This document shows positions 8,376 to 16,977 of a stretch of 64,000 nt of DNA, in pieces. A program made the translations under genes and the position numbers. Each line of letters begins with the position of its first letter. The stretch's first letter is position 1. The DNA lies in NCBI RefSeq assembly GCF_048268525.1, contig NZ_JBLWVH010000010.1, positions 1-64,000 on the forward strand. Reading direction: 5' to 3'. The notes under the pieces are model-generated. The model worked only from the letters and a program-made list of their open reading frames with translations. It did no database searches and was not told the DNA's origin. Source of the DNA: Maricaulis sp048268525 (GTDB lineage Bacteria > Pseudomonadota > Alphaproteobacteria > Caulobacterales > Maricaulaceae).

Positions 8376-8816
8376 TCAGTTGCCAAGAGAGGTGATGGCA
8401 GCGTTGATGCCCAGAAGATAGCTTTGCAGACCCAAACCGGTGATCGATCCGCGTGCCGCCAGGGCGATGTAGGAGTGGTGCCGAAATGCTTCGCGTGCTG
8501 CCGTCTGACTCAAATGTACTTCGATGACCGGAGGTTCTATCGCGCGAACCGCGTCGTGCAAAGCGACGGATGTATGCGTAAATGCAGCCGGGTTGAAAAC
8601 AACTGCACAGGCGTTGACGTTTGCGTCATGCAGCCAGTCAATCAGTTCGCCTTCATGATTGGTCTGGCGAAAGACGATCTCATACCCCAAGTCCCGGGCA
8701 TGCTTGGCGCAGGCCTGTTCGATTTCTTTCAGGCTCAACGTGCCGTAGACATCCGGCTCGCGCGTGCCGAGCAGGTTGAGGTTGGGGCCGTTGAGAATGT
8801 GAATCGGTTGGGTCAT
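8376..8816 (-). CDS. aroQ: 3-dehydroquinate dehydratase, type II
   Basis: 146 residues. The enzyme removes water from 3-dehydroquinate in the shikimate pathway; the type II family is a dodecamer of flavodoxin-like subunits. Visible motifs are ILNGPNLNLLGTREPDVYG with the catalytic Tyr, QTNHEGELIDW, NPAAFTHTSVALHDA, and EVHLSQTAAREAFRHHSY carrying the catalytic His. It lies 21 bp upstream of accB. The divergent thiS gene starts 73 bp away. Confidence 0.96.
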   Translation of the reverse strand: MTQPIHILNGPNLNLLGTREPDVYGTLSLKEIEQACAKHARDLGYEIVFRQTNHEGELIDWLHDANVNACAVVFNPAAFTHTSVALHDAVRAIEPPVIEVHLSQTAAREAFRHHSYIALAARGSITGLGLQSYLLGINAAITSLGN

Positions 8817-8889
8817 GGCCTTGCTTTTCAGCGGTTACGGGATTTACCACGGGTCTAACGAGGGACTCAGAGAAAGGCCAGCGAAGACC

Positions 8890-9093
8890 ATGCTGCAGCT
8901 GACAGTCAATGGTGAAGGCCGCAAGGTCGAGCCCGATACCAGTGTGAGTGGCCTCGTCACCATACTCGGCCTGGATGGCCGCAAGATCGCCGTCGAGCGC
9001 AATCTGGCCATCGTGCCGCGCTCGCAATATGAGCAGACCGTGCTCGCCGATGGCGACCGGATCGAGATTGTCGCGTTTGTCGGAGGTGGATGA
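8890..9093 (+). CDS. thiS: Sulfur carrier protein ThiS
   Basis: 67 residues starting at ATG 8890 (MLQLTVNGEGRKVE). ThiS is a ubiquitin-like beta-grasp carrier; its C-terminal glycine is adenylated and thiocarboxylated to donate sulfur to the thiazole ring of thiamin. The C-terminus reads FVGGG with the required terminal Gly-Gly. The stop codon is followed one base later by the thiG start, so the pair is translationally linked. No other thiamin genes are in the window. Confidence 0.93.
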   Translation: MLQLTVNGEGRKVEPDTSVSGLVTILGLDGRKIAVERNLAIVPRSQYEQTVLADGDRIEIVAFVGGG

Positions 9094-9094
9094 G

Positions 9095-9898
9095 ATGGAA
9101 GATGCAGTCACGCTGGACACAGCCTTCGAGGACAAGCCGCTGGTCGTCGCCGGTCGCACCTTCACCTCGCGCCTGATCATCGGCACCGGCAAGTACAAGA
9201 CCTATGCCCAGAATGCGCAGGCGCTTGAGGCTTCGGGCGCGGAGATGATTACCGTCGCTATCCGCCGGGTGAACCTGTCCAATCCGGACGAGCCGCGCCT
9301 GGTCGATTTCATCTCGCCCGAGGACTACACCTTCCTGCCCAACACGGCCGGATGTTTCACCGGCGAGGATGCCGTGCGCACGCTGCGCCTGGCCCGCGAG
9401 GCCGGCGGCTGGAACCTGGTCAAGCTGGAAGTCCTGTCCGACCCCAAACACCTCTATCCCGACATGGCCGAGACGCTGCGCGCCGCGGAGCTTCTGATCA
9501 AGGACGGGTTCGACGTGATGGTCTATTGCTCGGACGATCCGGTCTACGCCAAGAAGCTGGAAGAGATCGGCTGTTGCGCGATCATGCCGCTGGGCGCGCC
9601 GATCGGCTCGGGCCTGGGGATCCAGAACCCGGTCAATATCCGCCTCATTATCGAGCAGACCAAGGTGCCGGTCATCGTCGATGCCGGTGTCGGCACGGCG
9701 TCAGACGCCACGGTGGCGATGGAGCTGGGCTGTGACGGTGTGTTGATGAATACCGCCATCGCCGAGGCGAAAGACCCGATCCGCATGGCGCGGGCGATGC
9801 GCCATGCGGTCATTGCCGGTCGAGAAAGCTATCTCGCCGGGCGCATGCCCAAGAAACGCTATGCCGACCCGTCCAGCCCTCTGTCGGGGCTGATCTAG
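9095..9898 (+). CDS. thiG: Thiazole synthase ThiG
   Basis: 267 residues from ATG 9095. ThiG condenses 1-deoxyxylulose 5-phosphate, dehydroglycine and ThiS-thiocarboxylate into the thiamin thiazole. It is a TIM barrel with RLIIGTGKYKTY at the start, the Schiff-base Lys in NLVKLEVLSD, and the phosphate-binding segments VIVDAGVGTASDA and CDGVLMNTAIA. The C-terminus (ASSPLSGLI region) is typical of the family. The last four bases overlap the end of the convergent DsbA-like gene. Confidence 0.96.
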   Translation: MEDAVTLDTAFEDKPLVVAGRTFTSRLIIGTGKYKTYAQNAQALEASGAEMITVAIRRVNLSNPDEPRLVDFISPEDYTFLPNTAGCFTGEDAVRTLRLAREAGGWNLVKLEVLSDPKHLYPDMAETLRAAELLIKDGFDVMVYCSDDPVYAKKLEEIGCCAIMPLGAPIGSGLGIQNPVNIRLIIEQTKVPVIVDAGVGTASDATVAMELGCDGVLMNTAIAEAKDPIRMARAMRHAVIAGRESYLAGRMPKKRYADPSSPLSGLI

Positions 9899-10641
9899 CC
9901 GCGCAGGGCTGCGGACAGTGCCTCGTTCAGGGCCATCTCGTTGGCGCCGGGCACGACCACACCATCGACAATGAAGAAGGGCGTACCGGTCACATTCAGG
10001 GCCCGTCCCAGCGAGCGGACCTGGTTGATGTGGGCGAGGATTTCCGGATCTTCCATGTCGGTCCGCATCTGCGCAACATCGACACCGGAGACGGCGGCGA
10101 GCTGGTCGATGCGCGTGCCCGGCAGCGGTCCTGACGAGCGGATGAGGGCCAAGTGAAAGGCCGAATAGACCTCTTCACCCTGGCGCAGGGCGGCGAGCGC
10201 GGCGCGCGAGGCTTCCACCGATTCTTCGCCGAGGATCGGGTATTCCTTGAACAGGATCTGGACCCGGTCGCCATATTCCTCGCGAACGCTTTCCACCCAG
10301 GAGGCGGCGACACGGCAATAGGAGCACTTGTAGTCCATGAATTCGACGATCACGACCTCGGCATCGTCCGGGCCGAGACGGGGGTCGCGCGGGTCATTAT
10401 AGATCGCGGCCGCATTGGCCGAGACGGCGTCATAAACCGATTGCATTTCGCGGGCCCGGGCCCGGCGCTGCAGCTCGATCAGCGCTTCCTCGATGATTTC
10501 CGGATTCTCCAGGATGTACTCGCGGACCAGTTCGCGGACTTCGTCGCGCTCCGGTTCGGTCAGCTGAGCCGAAGCGGCCGGCTGCTGGCAGCCCATCAAG
10601 AACAGTACGGCGGCGAACGCCCCGGCAAATCGCATCAACAT
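9895..10641 (-). CDS. DsbA-family thiol:disulfide oxidoreductase, lipoprotein
   Basis: 248 residues. The N-terminus (MLMRFAGAFAAVLFLMGCQQ) is a signal peptide with a lipobox-like LMGC, so the mature protein is probably lipid-anchored in the periplasm. Next comes a charged helical segment (about residues 25-85, ScsC-like N-terminal region), then a thioredoxin fold with active site CSYC in FMDYKCSYCRVAA and the cis-proline loop in VTGTPFFIVDG. The family oxidises or isomerises disulfides in exported proteins. The exact partner cannot be told from sequence. It is monocistronic here and convergent with thiG. Confidence 0.9.
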   Translation of the reverse strand: MLMRFAGAFAAVLFLMGCQQPAASAQLTEPERDEVRELVREYILENPEIIEEALIELQRRARAREMQSVYDAVSANAAAIYNDPRDPRLGPDDAEVVIVEFMDYKCSYCRVAASWVESVREEYGDRVQILFKEYPILGEESVEASRAALAALRQGEEVYSAFHLALIRSSGPLPGTRIDQLAAVSGVDVAQMRTDMEDPEILAHINQVRSLGRALNVTGTPFFIVDGVVVPGANEMALNEALSAALRG

Positions 10642-10803
10642 CGAAAACCCCTTGCATCGGTATCTCGCGATATCTAGCGGACCTGGTGGCGCGCGGCGAG
10701 CGTTTCGTGTGTAAAATCATTGTGTGACGCGACGAGCAGTTGGCGCATCTGGTGCAGTCACCGCTGGGCGCTCGCGGGGCCCTCCAGCGTCGGGTGACCG
10801 GTA

Positions 10804-11115
10804 TTACTCGCTGTTGATGTCCTCAATCACGAGGATGCGTGCTTCGCCCACGGGATGGGCGACATGTTCCTCGCCATCGCCGATGGTCAACGCGTCGCCG
10901 GCCTCGAGCTGCATGGATTTTTCTTCGCCGTTCTCGCGATACCTCATCTCGACCCGGCCATCGAGCACCACGAAGACCTCGTCGCCGGTATTGCGGTGCC
11001 AGCGATAGGGGCTGTCGGTCCAGTGCAGGCTGACGCCGGTGGAGCCGAACAGGGCGAGGCGCTCGGCGCCCCAAGCCCGATTCGCGGTGAAGTCGCGGGC
11101 GCGGAGACGTTTCAT
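10804..11115 (-). CDS. Small cupin-domain protein
   Basis: 103 residues forming a single cupin barrel. Metal-ligand-like residues are visible in YRWHRNTGDEVFVVLDG (first cupin motif) and GDGEEHVAHPVGEARILVIE (second). The start codon overlaps the stop of the upstream ridA-like gene as ATGA, so the two are translationally coupled and probably act together. Substrate unknown. Confidence 0.85.
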   Translation of the reverse strand: MKRLRARDFTANRAWGAERLALFGSTGVSLHWTDSPYRWHRNTGDEVFVVLDGRVEMRYRENGEEKSMQLEAGDALTIGDGEEHVAHPVGEARILVIEDINSE

Positions 11116-11576
11116 CAGGCGATCTCGATCACGGCATCGACTTCAACAGCGGCGCCGAGAGGAAGGGCGGGACAGGAGACGGCCGATCGGGCGTGACGAC
11201 CGGCATCGCCGAAGACTTCGACCATCAGGTCGGAGCAGCCATTGATCACTTGCGGGATCTCGGTGAAGCCCGGTACCGCTGCAACAAAGCCGCCCAGCTT
11301 CACCACGCGTTTGACGCGGTTCAGATCGCCGCCGCAGGCCTGTTTGAACTGGGCAATGAGATTGATCGCACACAGCCGGGCCGCTGCCTGGCCGTCTACC
11401 ACGTCCATGCCCTGTCCGAGGGTGCCCTTGACCAGGCCATCGGCGCCGATCGACACCTGACCGGAAACGAAGACCTGGCTGCCGCTCTGGACGAAGGGCA
11501 CATAGTTCGCGACCGGGGCGACCGGTTCCGGGAGGGTGATTCCAAGCTCGGCGAGGCGGGCGTCGATGTCAGACAT
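11115..11576 (-). CDS. RidA family protein (YjgF/YER057c/UK114)
   Basis: 153 residues from ATG 11576. RidA proteins hydrolyse reactive enamine/imine intermediates such as 2-aminoacrylate; related members have other or unknown roles. The protein has the YjgF-like fold markers FVSGQVSIGADG, LCAINLIAQFKQACGGDLNRVKRVVKLGGFVA, and LPLGAAVEVDAVIEIA. Length is slightly above the ~130 residues of classical RidA, consistent with the longer subfamily. The stop overlaps the start of the cupin gene. Confidence 0.85.
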   Translation of the reverse strand: MSDIDARLAELGITLPEPVAPVANYVPFVQSGSQVFVSGQVSIGADGLVKGTLGQGMDVVDGQAAARLCAINLIAQFKQACGGDLNRVKRVVKLGGFVAAVPGFTEIPQVINGCSDLMVEVFGDAGRHARSAVSCPALPLGAAVEVDAVIEIA

Positions 11577-11680
11577 GGCTGGCTCCAAAAGTCAGATTGC
11601 GGCGGGAGATTAGCGGCGTATCGCGCTCATGCAATCTGCTCGCTTGACTTGACGCGCGCGTCATCGGGCAGGGTGTTTGC

Positions 11681-12571
11681 ATGATGACGATGATCCACGA
11701 GACAGAAATCCGATTCGACGCCCGCGACGGTTATTCCCTGAACGGCCGGATCATCACCCCGGAGGCGCCGCGTGCCGCCGTGCTGATATCGTCCGGGACC
11801 GGTTTTCCGATGGGGCTTTATCGCCGTATGGCCCTGGCTGGTGCCGAACTCGGTCTCGCCAGCCTTATCTATGACTATCGCGGCATTGGCGGATCGGCAC
11901 CGCAGCAGTTGCGCGGCTTCAAGGCCGATATTGTCGACTGGGGGCGCCTCGACTTTTCCGCTGCGCTCGACCGCGCGGCGCAGCTGGCGCCGGGAAAACC
12001 ACTCTACACGATTGGCCATTCGGTTGGCGGGCATCTTCTGGGCTTTGCGGATAATGCCCATCTGGCCAGCGCCCACGCTTTCATCACTGTCGGGACCGGG
12101 TATTGGGGTGCCCACGAGCTGTCTTATCGACCCTCGGCCCTGTTTTTCTGGCTGGTCTACGGGCCGGCCTGTCTGGCGCTGAGCGGGCATATACCGTCTG
12201 GCGGACTGTGGGGCGGCACGGCGCTGCCTCGCGATGTCTTCGTACAATGGCGTCAATGGGCGTCAAAGCCGGACTATTTCGGTGCCTGGCTTGATCAGCT
12301 GAAGCCGCACGCCTTCGATGACATCGCGGCGCCGATCCGCTCCTGGAGCTTCAGTGACGACCGGCTGTGCGCCCGGCGGTCGGCCGAGGACCTGCTCAGG
12401 CTCTACCCCAAGGCGCCGACCGAGCATTTGCGGCCGGATCCGTGCGACATAGGCGCCACTCGCGTGGCGCATCACGGGGCGTTCAAGAAGGAGGCAGCCG
12501 CATTCTGGCCGATGATCTTCAACTGGTTTGATCAGGTTTCGGCTTCGAGCCCGGTTTCGATTTCGAACTGA
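11681..12571 (+). CDS. Alpha/beta hydrolase family protein
   Basis: 296 residues. The fold is an alpha/beta hydrolase with the nucleophile elbow GHSVGGH (serine nucleophile), an oxyanion-region stretch near SSGTGFPMGLYRRM, and YDYRGIGGSAPQ before the elbow. A late Asp (SFSDDRLC) and His (VAHHGAFKKE) could complete the triad. The subfamily is uncharacterised. No signal peptide. A second Met three codons in is an alternative start. Its 3' end overlaps convergent dinB by 53 bp. Confidence 0.87.
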   Translation: MMTMIHETEIRFDARDGYSLNGRIITPEAPRAAVLISSGTGFPMGLYRRMALAGAELGLASLIYDYRGIGGSAPQQLRGFKADIVDWGRLDFSAALDRAAQLAPGKPLYTIGHSVGGHLLGFADNAHLASAHAFITVGTGYWGAHELSYRPSALFFWLVYGPACLALSGHIPSGGLWGGTALPRDVFVQWRQWASKPDYFGAWLDQLKPHAFDDIAAPIRSWSFSDDRLCARRSAEDLLRLYPKAPTEHLRPDPCDIGATRVAHHGAFKKEAAAFWPMIFNWFDQVSASSPVSISN

Positions 12572-13829
12572 GGCCCCGCCCTTTCACCACCGCGTCGCTG
12601 CCAAACTTCTCCCGCGCCCTGTCCATGGCCCGTTCGGCGGTGGCGCGACGGATAGCCTGCGGGTCAAGCAAATCACCGGCATCGCCAACGGCGTCGCGCA
12701 GCCCCGAAAAACCGATACCGATCAGCCGGAAGCGTGTCCCGTCCAGTTCCGGCGCCAGCAATTGCTGGCCGACCCGGAACAAGGTGTCGGCCAGCTGGCT
12801 GGGTTCGTTGAGGGTGCGGCGGCGGGTTCGCGACCGGAAGTCGGACGTCTTCAACTTCAAGGTCACAACCTGCCCGGAAATCGCCTTGGCCTTCATCTGG
12901 TCTGCGACTTTCACGGACAGGTGCCAGAGGTGTTTTTCCAGAACCTCGCGGTCACTCAGGTCGGCGTTGAAGGTGGTCTCCGAGGACACGCTCTTGCGCT
13001 CGCGTTCCGGCGAGACCTGGCGTCGGTCCTCGCCGCGTGACAGGCGCGAGAGATGGTAACCCATATCGCCATAGCGACCGGCCATGCGCTTGTCGCCCTG
13101 GCGGCGGATGTCGGAGAGGGTGCGGATGCCGTCCCGTTCCAGCTTGGCGGCAAAGGCCGGACCGACGCCATAGATCGAACGCACCGGTCGCGGCGCCAGA
13201 AAGTCCAGCGCCTCGGCCTCGCCGATCACCGCAAACCCGTTGGGCTTGTCGAGATCGGAAGCGGTCTTGGCGAGGAATTTGTTGAAGGACAGCCCCACCG
13301 AGACGGTGATGCCGACCTCGACCTCGATCCGGCGCTGAAGCCGCAGCAGGGAGAGGGCGGGTGAGGCGCCGTGCAACCGGGCGGTGCCGGTGAGGTCGAG
13401 GAAAGCCTCGTCGATGGACAGGGGTTCCACCAGCGGTGTGATGTCCTTCATCATGTCGCGGATGCGGTATCCCTCGCGGGTGTATTTGCCGTGCTCCGGG
13501 CGGATCACCACCGCATCCGGACAGGCCTGCAAGGCCTTGAACATTGGCATCGCCGAGTGGACGCCATAAAGCCGGGCGACATAGCAGCAGGTCGACACCA
13601 CGCCGCGTTGCTGGCCGCCAATGATGACCGGCTTGTCCTCGAGCGCCGGGTTGTCGCGTTTTTCGACGGCGGCGAAAAAGGCATCGCAATCGACATGAGC
13701 AATCGACAGCGTGTCCAGCTCGGCGTGGCGCAGCAGCTTGTGGCTGCCGCAGGTCGGGCAGGCGTCCGACCCGACCGGCAATGGCGCCAGACAGGCGCGG
13801 CAATAGCCGGGTTCGCCGGGATCGCTCAC
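12519..13829 (-). CDS. dinB: DNA polymerase IV with N-terminal zinc ribbon
   Basis: 436 residues, longer than the ~350 of E. coli DinB. The extra N-terminus carries four cysteines (C10, C13, C24, C27) arranged as a zinc ribbon. Then follow the Y-family palm motifs HVDCDAFFAAVE and SIDEAFLDLTG with the catalytic acidic residues, a helix-hairpin-helix region (IYGVGPAFAAKLERDGI), and a little-finger domain ending in a Ser/Lys/Pro-rich tail. The enzyme performs error-prone translesion synthesis. It is the downstream gene of a two-gene unit: its ATG overlaps the stop of the ROK kinase gene. Confidence 0.94.
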   Translation of the reverse strand: MSDPGEPGYCRACLAPLPVGSDACPTCGSHKLLRHAELDTLSIAHVDCDAFFAAVEKRDNPALEDKPVIIGGQQRGVVSTCCYVARLYGVHSAMPMFKALQACPDAVVIRPEHGKYTREGYRIRDMMKDITPLVEPLSIDEAFLDLTGTARLHGASPALSLLRLQRRIEVEVGITVSVGLSFNKFLAKTASDLDKPNGFAVIGEAEALDFLAPRPVRSIYGVGPAFAAKLERDGIRTLSDIRRQGDKRMAGRYGDMGYHLSRLSRGEDRRQVSPERERKSVSSETTFNADLSDREVLEKHLWHLSVKVADQMKAKAISGQVVTLKLKTSDFRSRTRRRTLNEPSQLADTLFRVGQQLLAPELDGTRFRLIGIGFSGLRDAVGDAGDLLDPQAIRRATAERAMDRAREKFGSDAVVKGRGLSSKSKPGSKPKPDQTS

Positions 13830-14734
13830 AACGGCACCCCGTCCTCATCCCAAAGCCAGGCAGCGCCGCGCACACCGGAGGCGTCGCCGTGATGGTGTCG
13901 GACGATGCGGGTGCGGCAGATGTCCGAGAACAGCCAGTCGGGAAGGGCGCTGGTTATCCGCTCGATCAACCCGTCGGCATTGGAGACACCTCCGCCGAGC
14001 ACGATGACGTCCGGGTCGAGTATGTTGATGACGGCAGCGAGGCCGCGCGTCAGCCTATCCGCGTGCCGTTCGACGCTGTCCAGGGCCAGTGCGTTTCCGG
14101 TCGCGGCCTCCTCGAATATCTCGGCGGCGGTCATTTCCCGGTGGTGCTGGCGGGCATGGTCGGCTGCCAGGCCCGGCCCGGACAGCCATGTCTCCAGGCA
14201 GCCGGTCTTTCCGCACCAGCAGGCCGGCGGGTCCAGTTCGTCGTGTCGCGGCCAGGGCAGCGGCGTGTGGCCCCATTCGCCGGCGATTCCCTGGGCCCCG
14301 TCTATCAGGTGTCCGTTCACGACAACACCGCCGCCGACCCCGGTCCCGATGATGACGCCGAAGACTACAGACGCGCCGCGACCGGCTCCGTCACAGGCTT
14401 CTGACAGGGCGAAGCAGTTGGCATCGTTCGCTGTTCTGACCGGTCGCTCAAGCTTGGCCGACAGATCTTCCCGAAAGGGGCGTCCATTGAGCCAGGTCGA
14501 GTTGGCATTGCGCATGAGGCCGGTTTCCGGGCTTCTCGATCCCGGGTGTGCCAGACCGACCCTCGCGGTGCCGTGCTGCGCCTCCAGGGCCAGCACCAGA
14601 CGCTCGATTTCGTTGATCGAACCGTCATAACTCCTCGGAGTCGGAACGCGGATACGACCCAGCTCGGTGCCCCCGGTTGCGAACAAGCGCGCTTCGATCT
14701 TGGTGCCGCCGAGGTCGATGCCGATCCGGTTCAT
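13826..14734 (-). CDS. ROK-family sugar kinase (fructokinase/Mak-like)
   Basis: 302 residues. It has the ROK ATP-binding start RIGIDLGGTKIEARL, the NDANCFALSEA substrate loop with catalytic Asp, the glycine-rich IIGTGVGGGVVV, and the ROK zinc motif as CWCGKTGCLETWLSG. The last resembles the E. coli Mak/fructokinase group more than glucokinases or NagC regulators, and no DNA-binding domain is present. It probably phosphorylates a hexose such as fructose. Its stop overlaps the dinB start by four bases, an odd functional pairing. Confidence 0.9.
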   Translation of the reverse strand: MNRIGIDLGGTKIEARLFATGGTELGRIRVPTPRSYDGSINEIERLVLALEAQHGTARVGLAHPGSRSPETGLMRNANSTWLNGRPFREDLSAKLERPVRTANDANCFALSEACDGAGRGASVVFGVIIGTGVGGGVVVNGHLIDGAQGIAGEWGHTPLPWPRHDELDPPACWCGKTGCLETWLSGPGLAADHARQHHREMTAAEIFEEAATGNALALDSVERHADRLTRGLAAVINILDPDVIVLGGGVSNADGLIERITSALPDWLFSDICRTRIVRHHHGDASGVRGAAWLWDEDGVPL

Positions 14735-14820
14735 CCTGTCATTCCCTTGATTTCGGACTATATTCGGGATGGCCCGCTTTTGTTCTTATCTTGTTCTGGA
14801 TCGCTCGAAAAGTGGCCGGT

Positions 14821-14853
14821 GACTCATGGTTGGTTAAGGAAAGTCGGGTTAAC
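14821..14853. promoter_or_regulatory. Candidate CtrA boxes with a GANTC site upstream of divK
   Basis: TTAACCA is read on the minus strand at 14831-14837 and GGTTAAC on the plus strand at 14847-14853; both contain the TTAA core of CtrA half-sites. A GACTC (GANTC, CcrM-type methylation motif) lies at 14821-14825. The TTAA cores are 11 bp apart, not the 7 bp of the full Caulobacter consensus, so these are half-sites. In Caulobacter, CtrA controls divK. The site lies 75-107 bp before the divK start. Confidence 0.5.
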
Positions 14854-14927
14854 TGCAGGTGGGGTTCAACAAGCACGATAAAATACGTGCAAACAACGGG
14901 AAGCGCGTCACCGACATGCTGCAGGTC

Positions 14928-15293
14928 ATGCCGAAAAAGGTCCTGATTGTCGAAGATAACGAGCTGAACATGAAGCTGTTCAATGATCTGCTGGAGGCTC
15001 ATGGCTATGAGACCCTGCAGACCAAGGACGGGTTCAAGGCGCTCGAAATGGCGCGTGAGCACACGCCCGATCTGATTCTCATGGATATACAGCTTCCGGA
15101 AGTGTCCGGTCTTGAGGTCACCAAATGGCTCAAGGACGATGATACCCTGGCAGCGATTCCGGTGGTCGCCGTGACGGCGTTCGCCATGAAGGGGGATGAG
15201 GAACGTATTCGTGAGGGCGGATGCGAAGCCTATCTTTCCAAGCCGATCACGGTTGCCACCTTCATCCAGACGGTTCGTCAGTTTCTCGACTAG
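14928..15293 (+). CDS. divK: Single-domain response regulator DivK
   Basis: 121 residues when started at ATG 14928 (MPKKVLIVEDNELNMKLF), which aligns with Caulobacter DivK and places the phospho-acceptor at Asp53; ATG 14916 is an alternative. It is a receiver domain only: ED at 9-10, LMDIQLPEVSGLEVTKWL, the conserved Thr in VVAVTAFAMKGDEER, and Lys in YLSKPIT. DivK is phosphorylated/dephosphorylated at opposite poles by DivJ/PleC and, through DivL-CckA, lowers CtrA activity. The next gene is pleD, 12 bp downstream, as in Caulobacter. Confidence 0.96.
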   Translation: MPKKVLIVEDNELNMKLFNDLLEAHGYETLQTKDGFKALEMAREHTPDLILMDIQLPEVSGLEVTKWLKDDDTLAAIPVVAVTAFAMKGDEERIREGGCEAYLSKPITVATFIQTVRQFLD

Positions 15294-15305
15294 GGGTGGT
15301 CGTCG

Positions 15306-16670
15306 ATGAGTGCGCGAATTCTTGTCGTTGACGACCAAGCCGCCAACGTCAGGCTGCTTGAAGCCCGTCTCCAGGCTGAATATTTCGATGTTTGCACGGC
15401 GACCAACGGCGCCGATGCGCTCGTTGTGGCGAAGGCCGAGCAGCCCGACCTCATCCTGCTGGACGTCATGATGCCGGGCATGGACGGGTATGAAACCTGT
15501 TCCCGGATCAAGGATGATCCGGCCACCCGGCACATCCCTGTCGTGATGGTGACCGCGCTCGATCAGCGCGAGGACCGTATCCGCGGGCTGGAAGCCGGCG
15601 CCGATGATTTCCTGACCAAGCCGATCGATGATGTGGCCATGTTCGCCCGCGTCCGCAGCCTGTTGCGCCTCAAGGAGGTGCTCGACGAATTGCGCTTTCG
15701 CGAGTCCAATTCTGCAATGTCGGGCATCGCCGGTGATGTCCATGATGATGTCGATGTACCGGCCCGCGTGGTTGTCGTCAGCGCCGACCCGCGTGCGACC
15801 CGCCGCTTTGCTGCGGCGATGCCGTCGAAGGCTGAAATCGTCGAAGTCCATGATCCCGCCGAGGCAGTCGTCTCGGCTCGCAATAACGCGGACTTGCTGG
15901 TCGTCGACCTGACCTCGCCGGACTATGACGGGTTGCGTCTGTGCGCGCGGATCCGGTCCGACGCTGCGACGCGCCAGCTGCCGATCCTGGCTGTCGTCAG
16001 GCCGGCGGATGTCCAGCAGGCCGTGCGGGCGCTCGACCTCGGCGTGAATGACATTATCCAGCGGCCGGTCGACGCCGGCGAGCTGGCGGCGCGCTCTCGC
16101 ACCCAGCTGCGCCGCAAACGCTATGCCGACCAGTTGCGGTCGCATCTCGATGAAGGCATGGAGATGGCGGTCACCGACGCGCTGACCGGCCTGCACAATC
16201 GTCGCTACATCTCGTCGCGTCTGCGTCAGGCGATGGACAGCGCCAGCAATGGCGGTGCGCCCGTTTCCCTGTTGCTTGCTGATATCGACCACTTCAAGCA
16301 CATCAACGACACCTACGGGCATGATGCCGGTGACCGTGTCCTGCGCGATTTCTCATCGCGTTTGCTGACCGGCTTGCGGGCGCTAGATCTGGCGGCACGG
16401 TATGGCGGCGAAGAATTCGTCGTTGTCATGCCAGGGGCGGGGCTGGCCGAGGCGCGCATCGCGGCCGAACGCCTGCGCAGCAGTATTGATGGCGCGAGTT
16501 TTGATCTGCCGGATGGCACAGGCGTGCCGGTCACGGTCAGTATCGGCATCGCCCAAGCCCATCGCGGCGAGGCGCTGGACGCCCTGCTGCGGCGTGCTGA
16601 CGAGGCGCTCTATGCGGCCAAGAATGCCGGCCGGAATCAAGTTCAGGCCGCGGACAACGCCGCGGCCTGA
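15306..16670 (+). CDS. pleD: Diguanylate cyclase response regulator PleD
   Basis: 454 residues: REC1 (1-125), REC2 (about 150-275) and GGDEF (about 290-450). REC1 is complete (DD 9-10, Asp53, Thr and Lys in MVTALD and LTKPID). REC2 keeps an Asp at the acceptor position (LLVVDLTSP), but has SAD in place of the acidic pair and Arg in place of the Lys, so it is probably an adaptor for dimerisation. The cyclase site is GGEEF at 367-371, and the inhibitory c-di-GMP site RxxD is at 358-361 (RALD), so product inhibition is expected. PleD makes c-di-GMP at the stalked pole during the swarmer-to-stalked transition. Confidence 0.96.
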   Translation: MSARILVVDDQAANVRLLEARLQAEYFDVCTATNGADALVVAKAEQPDLILLDVMMPGMDGYETCSRIKDDPATRHIPVVMVTALDQREDRIRGLEAGADDFLTKPIDDVAMFARVRSLLRLKEVLDELRFRESNSAMSGIAGDVHDDVDVPARVVVVSADPRATRRFAAAMPSKAEIVEVHDPAEAVVSARNNADLLVVDLTSPDYDGLRLCARIRSDAATRQLPILAVVRPADVQQAVRALDLGVNDIIQRPVDAGELAARSRTQLRRKRYADQLRSHLDEGMEMAVTDALTGLHNRRYISSRLRQAMDSASNGGAPVSLLLADIDHFKHINDTYGHDAGDRVLRDFSSRLLTGLRALDLAARYGGEEFVVVMPGAGLAEARIAAERLRSSIDGASFDLPDGTGVPVTVSIGIAQAHRGEALDALLRRADEALYAAKNAGRNQVQAADNAAA

Positions 16671-16719
16671 CAAAACTTGATGGTCGAGCGGGGAAAACCG
16701 TTCGAACGGAAAATCCGTC

Positions 16720-16887
16720 CTACTTGATTTTCGCTTCCTTGAAATCGACGTGCTTGCGGGCAACCGGGTCGTACTTCTTGAGCACGAGCTTCTCGGTCAT
16801 GGTGCGCGCATTTTTCTTCGTCACGTAGAAATAACCCGTACCAGCCGTGGAGTTCAGGCGGATCTTGATGGTTGTCGGCTTCGCCAT
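16720..16887 (-). CDS. rpmG: 50S ribosomal protein L33
   Basis: 55 residues from ATG 16887: starts MAKPTTIKIRLNST, then GYFYVTKKNART, and ends ARKHVDFKEAKIK. This is the cysteine-free form of L33 (no zinc CxxC), 55 residues as usual in Proteobacteria. It is a small component of the large ribosomal subunit near the E site. It is convergent with pleD, with 49 bp between, which contain the palindrome CCGTTCGAACGG (16698-16709) followed on the minus strand by TTTTCCCC, possibly the rpmG terminator. Confidence 0.96.
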   Translation of the reverse strand: MAKPTTIKIRLNSTAGTGYFYVTKKNARTMTEKLVLKKYDPVARKHVDFKEAKIK

Positions 16888-16977
16888 GGCTCTAAATGTC
16901 CTGGTGCATAGTGTGTGCGCGCGATCGACCCCGTGCCGATGCGAGAGCGCGCGAACATACGCACGGCAGCGCCGGTG

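Noticed and set aside
14739..16322. 527-codon open frame antisense to divK-pleD
   Set aside because: The plus-strand genes are unambiguous; the antisense product has no family similarity.
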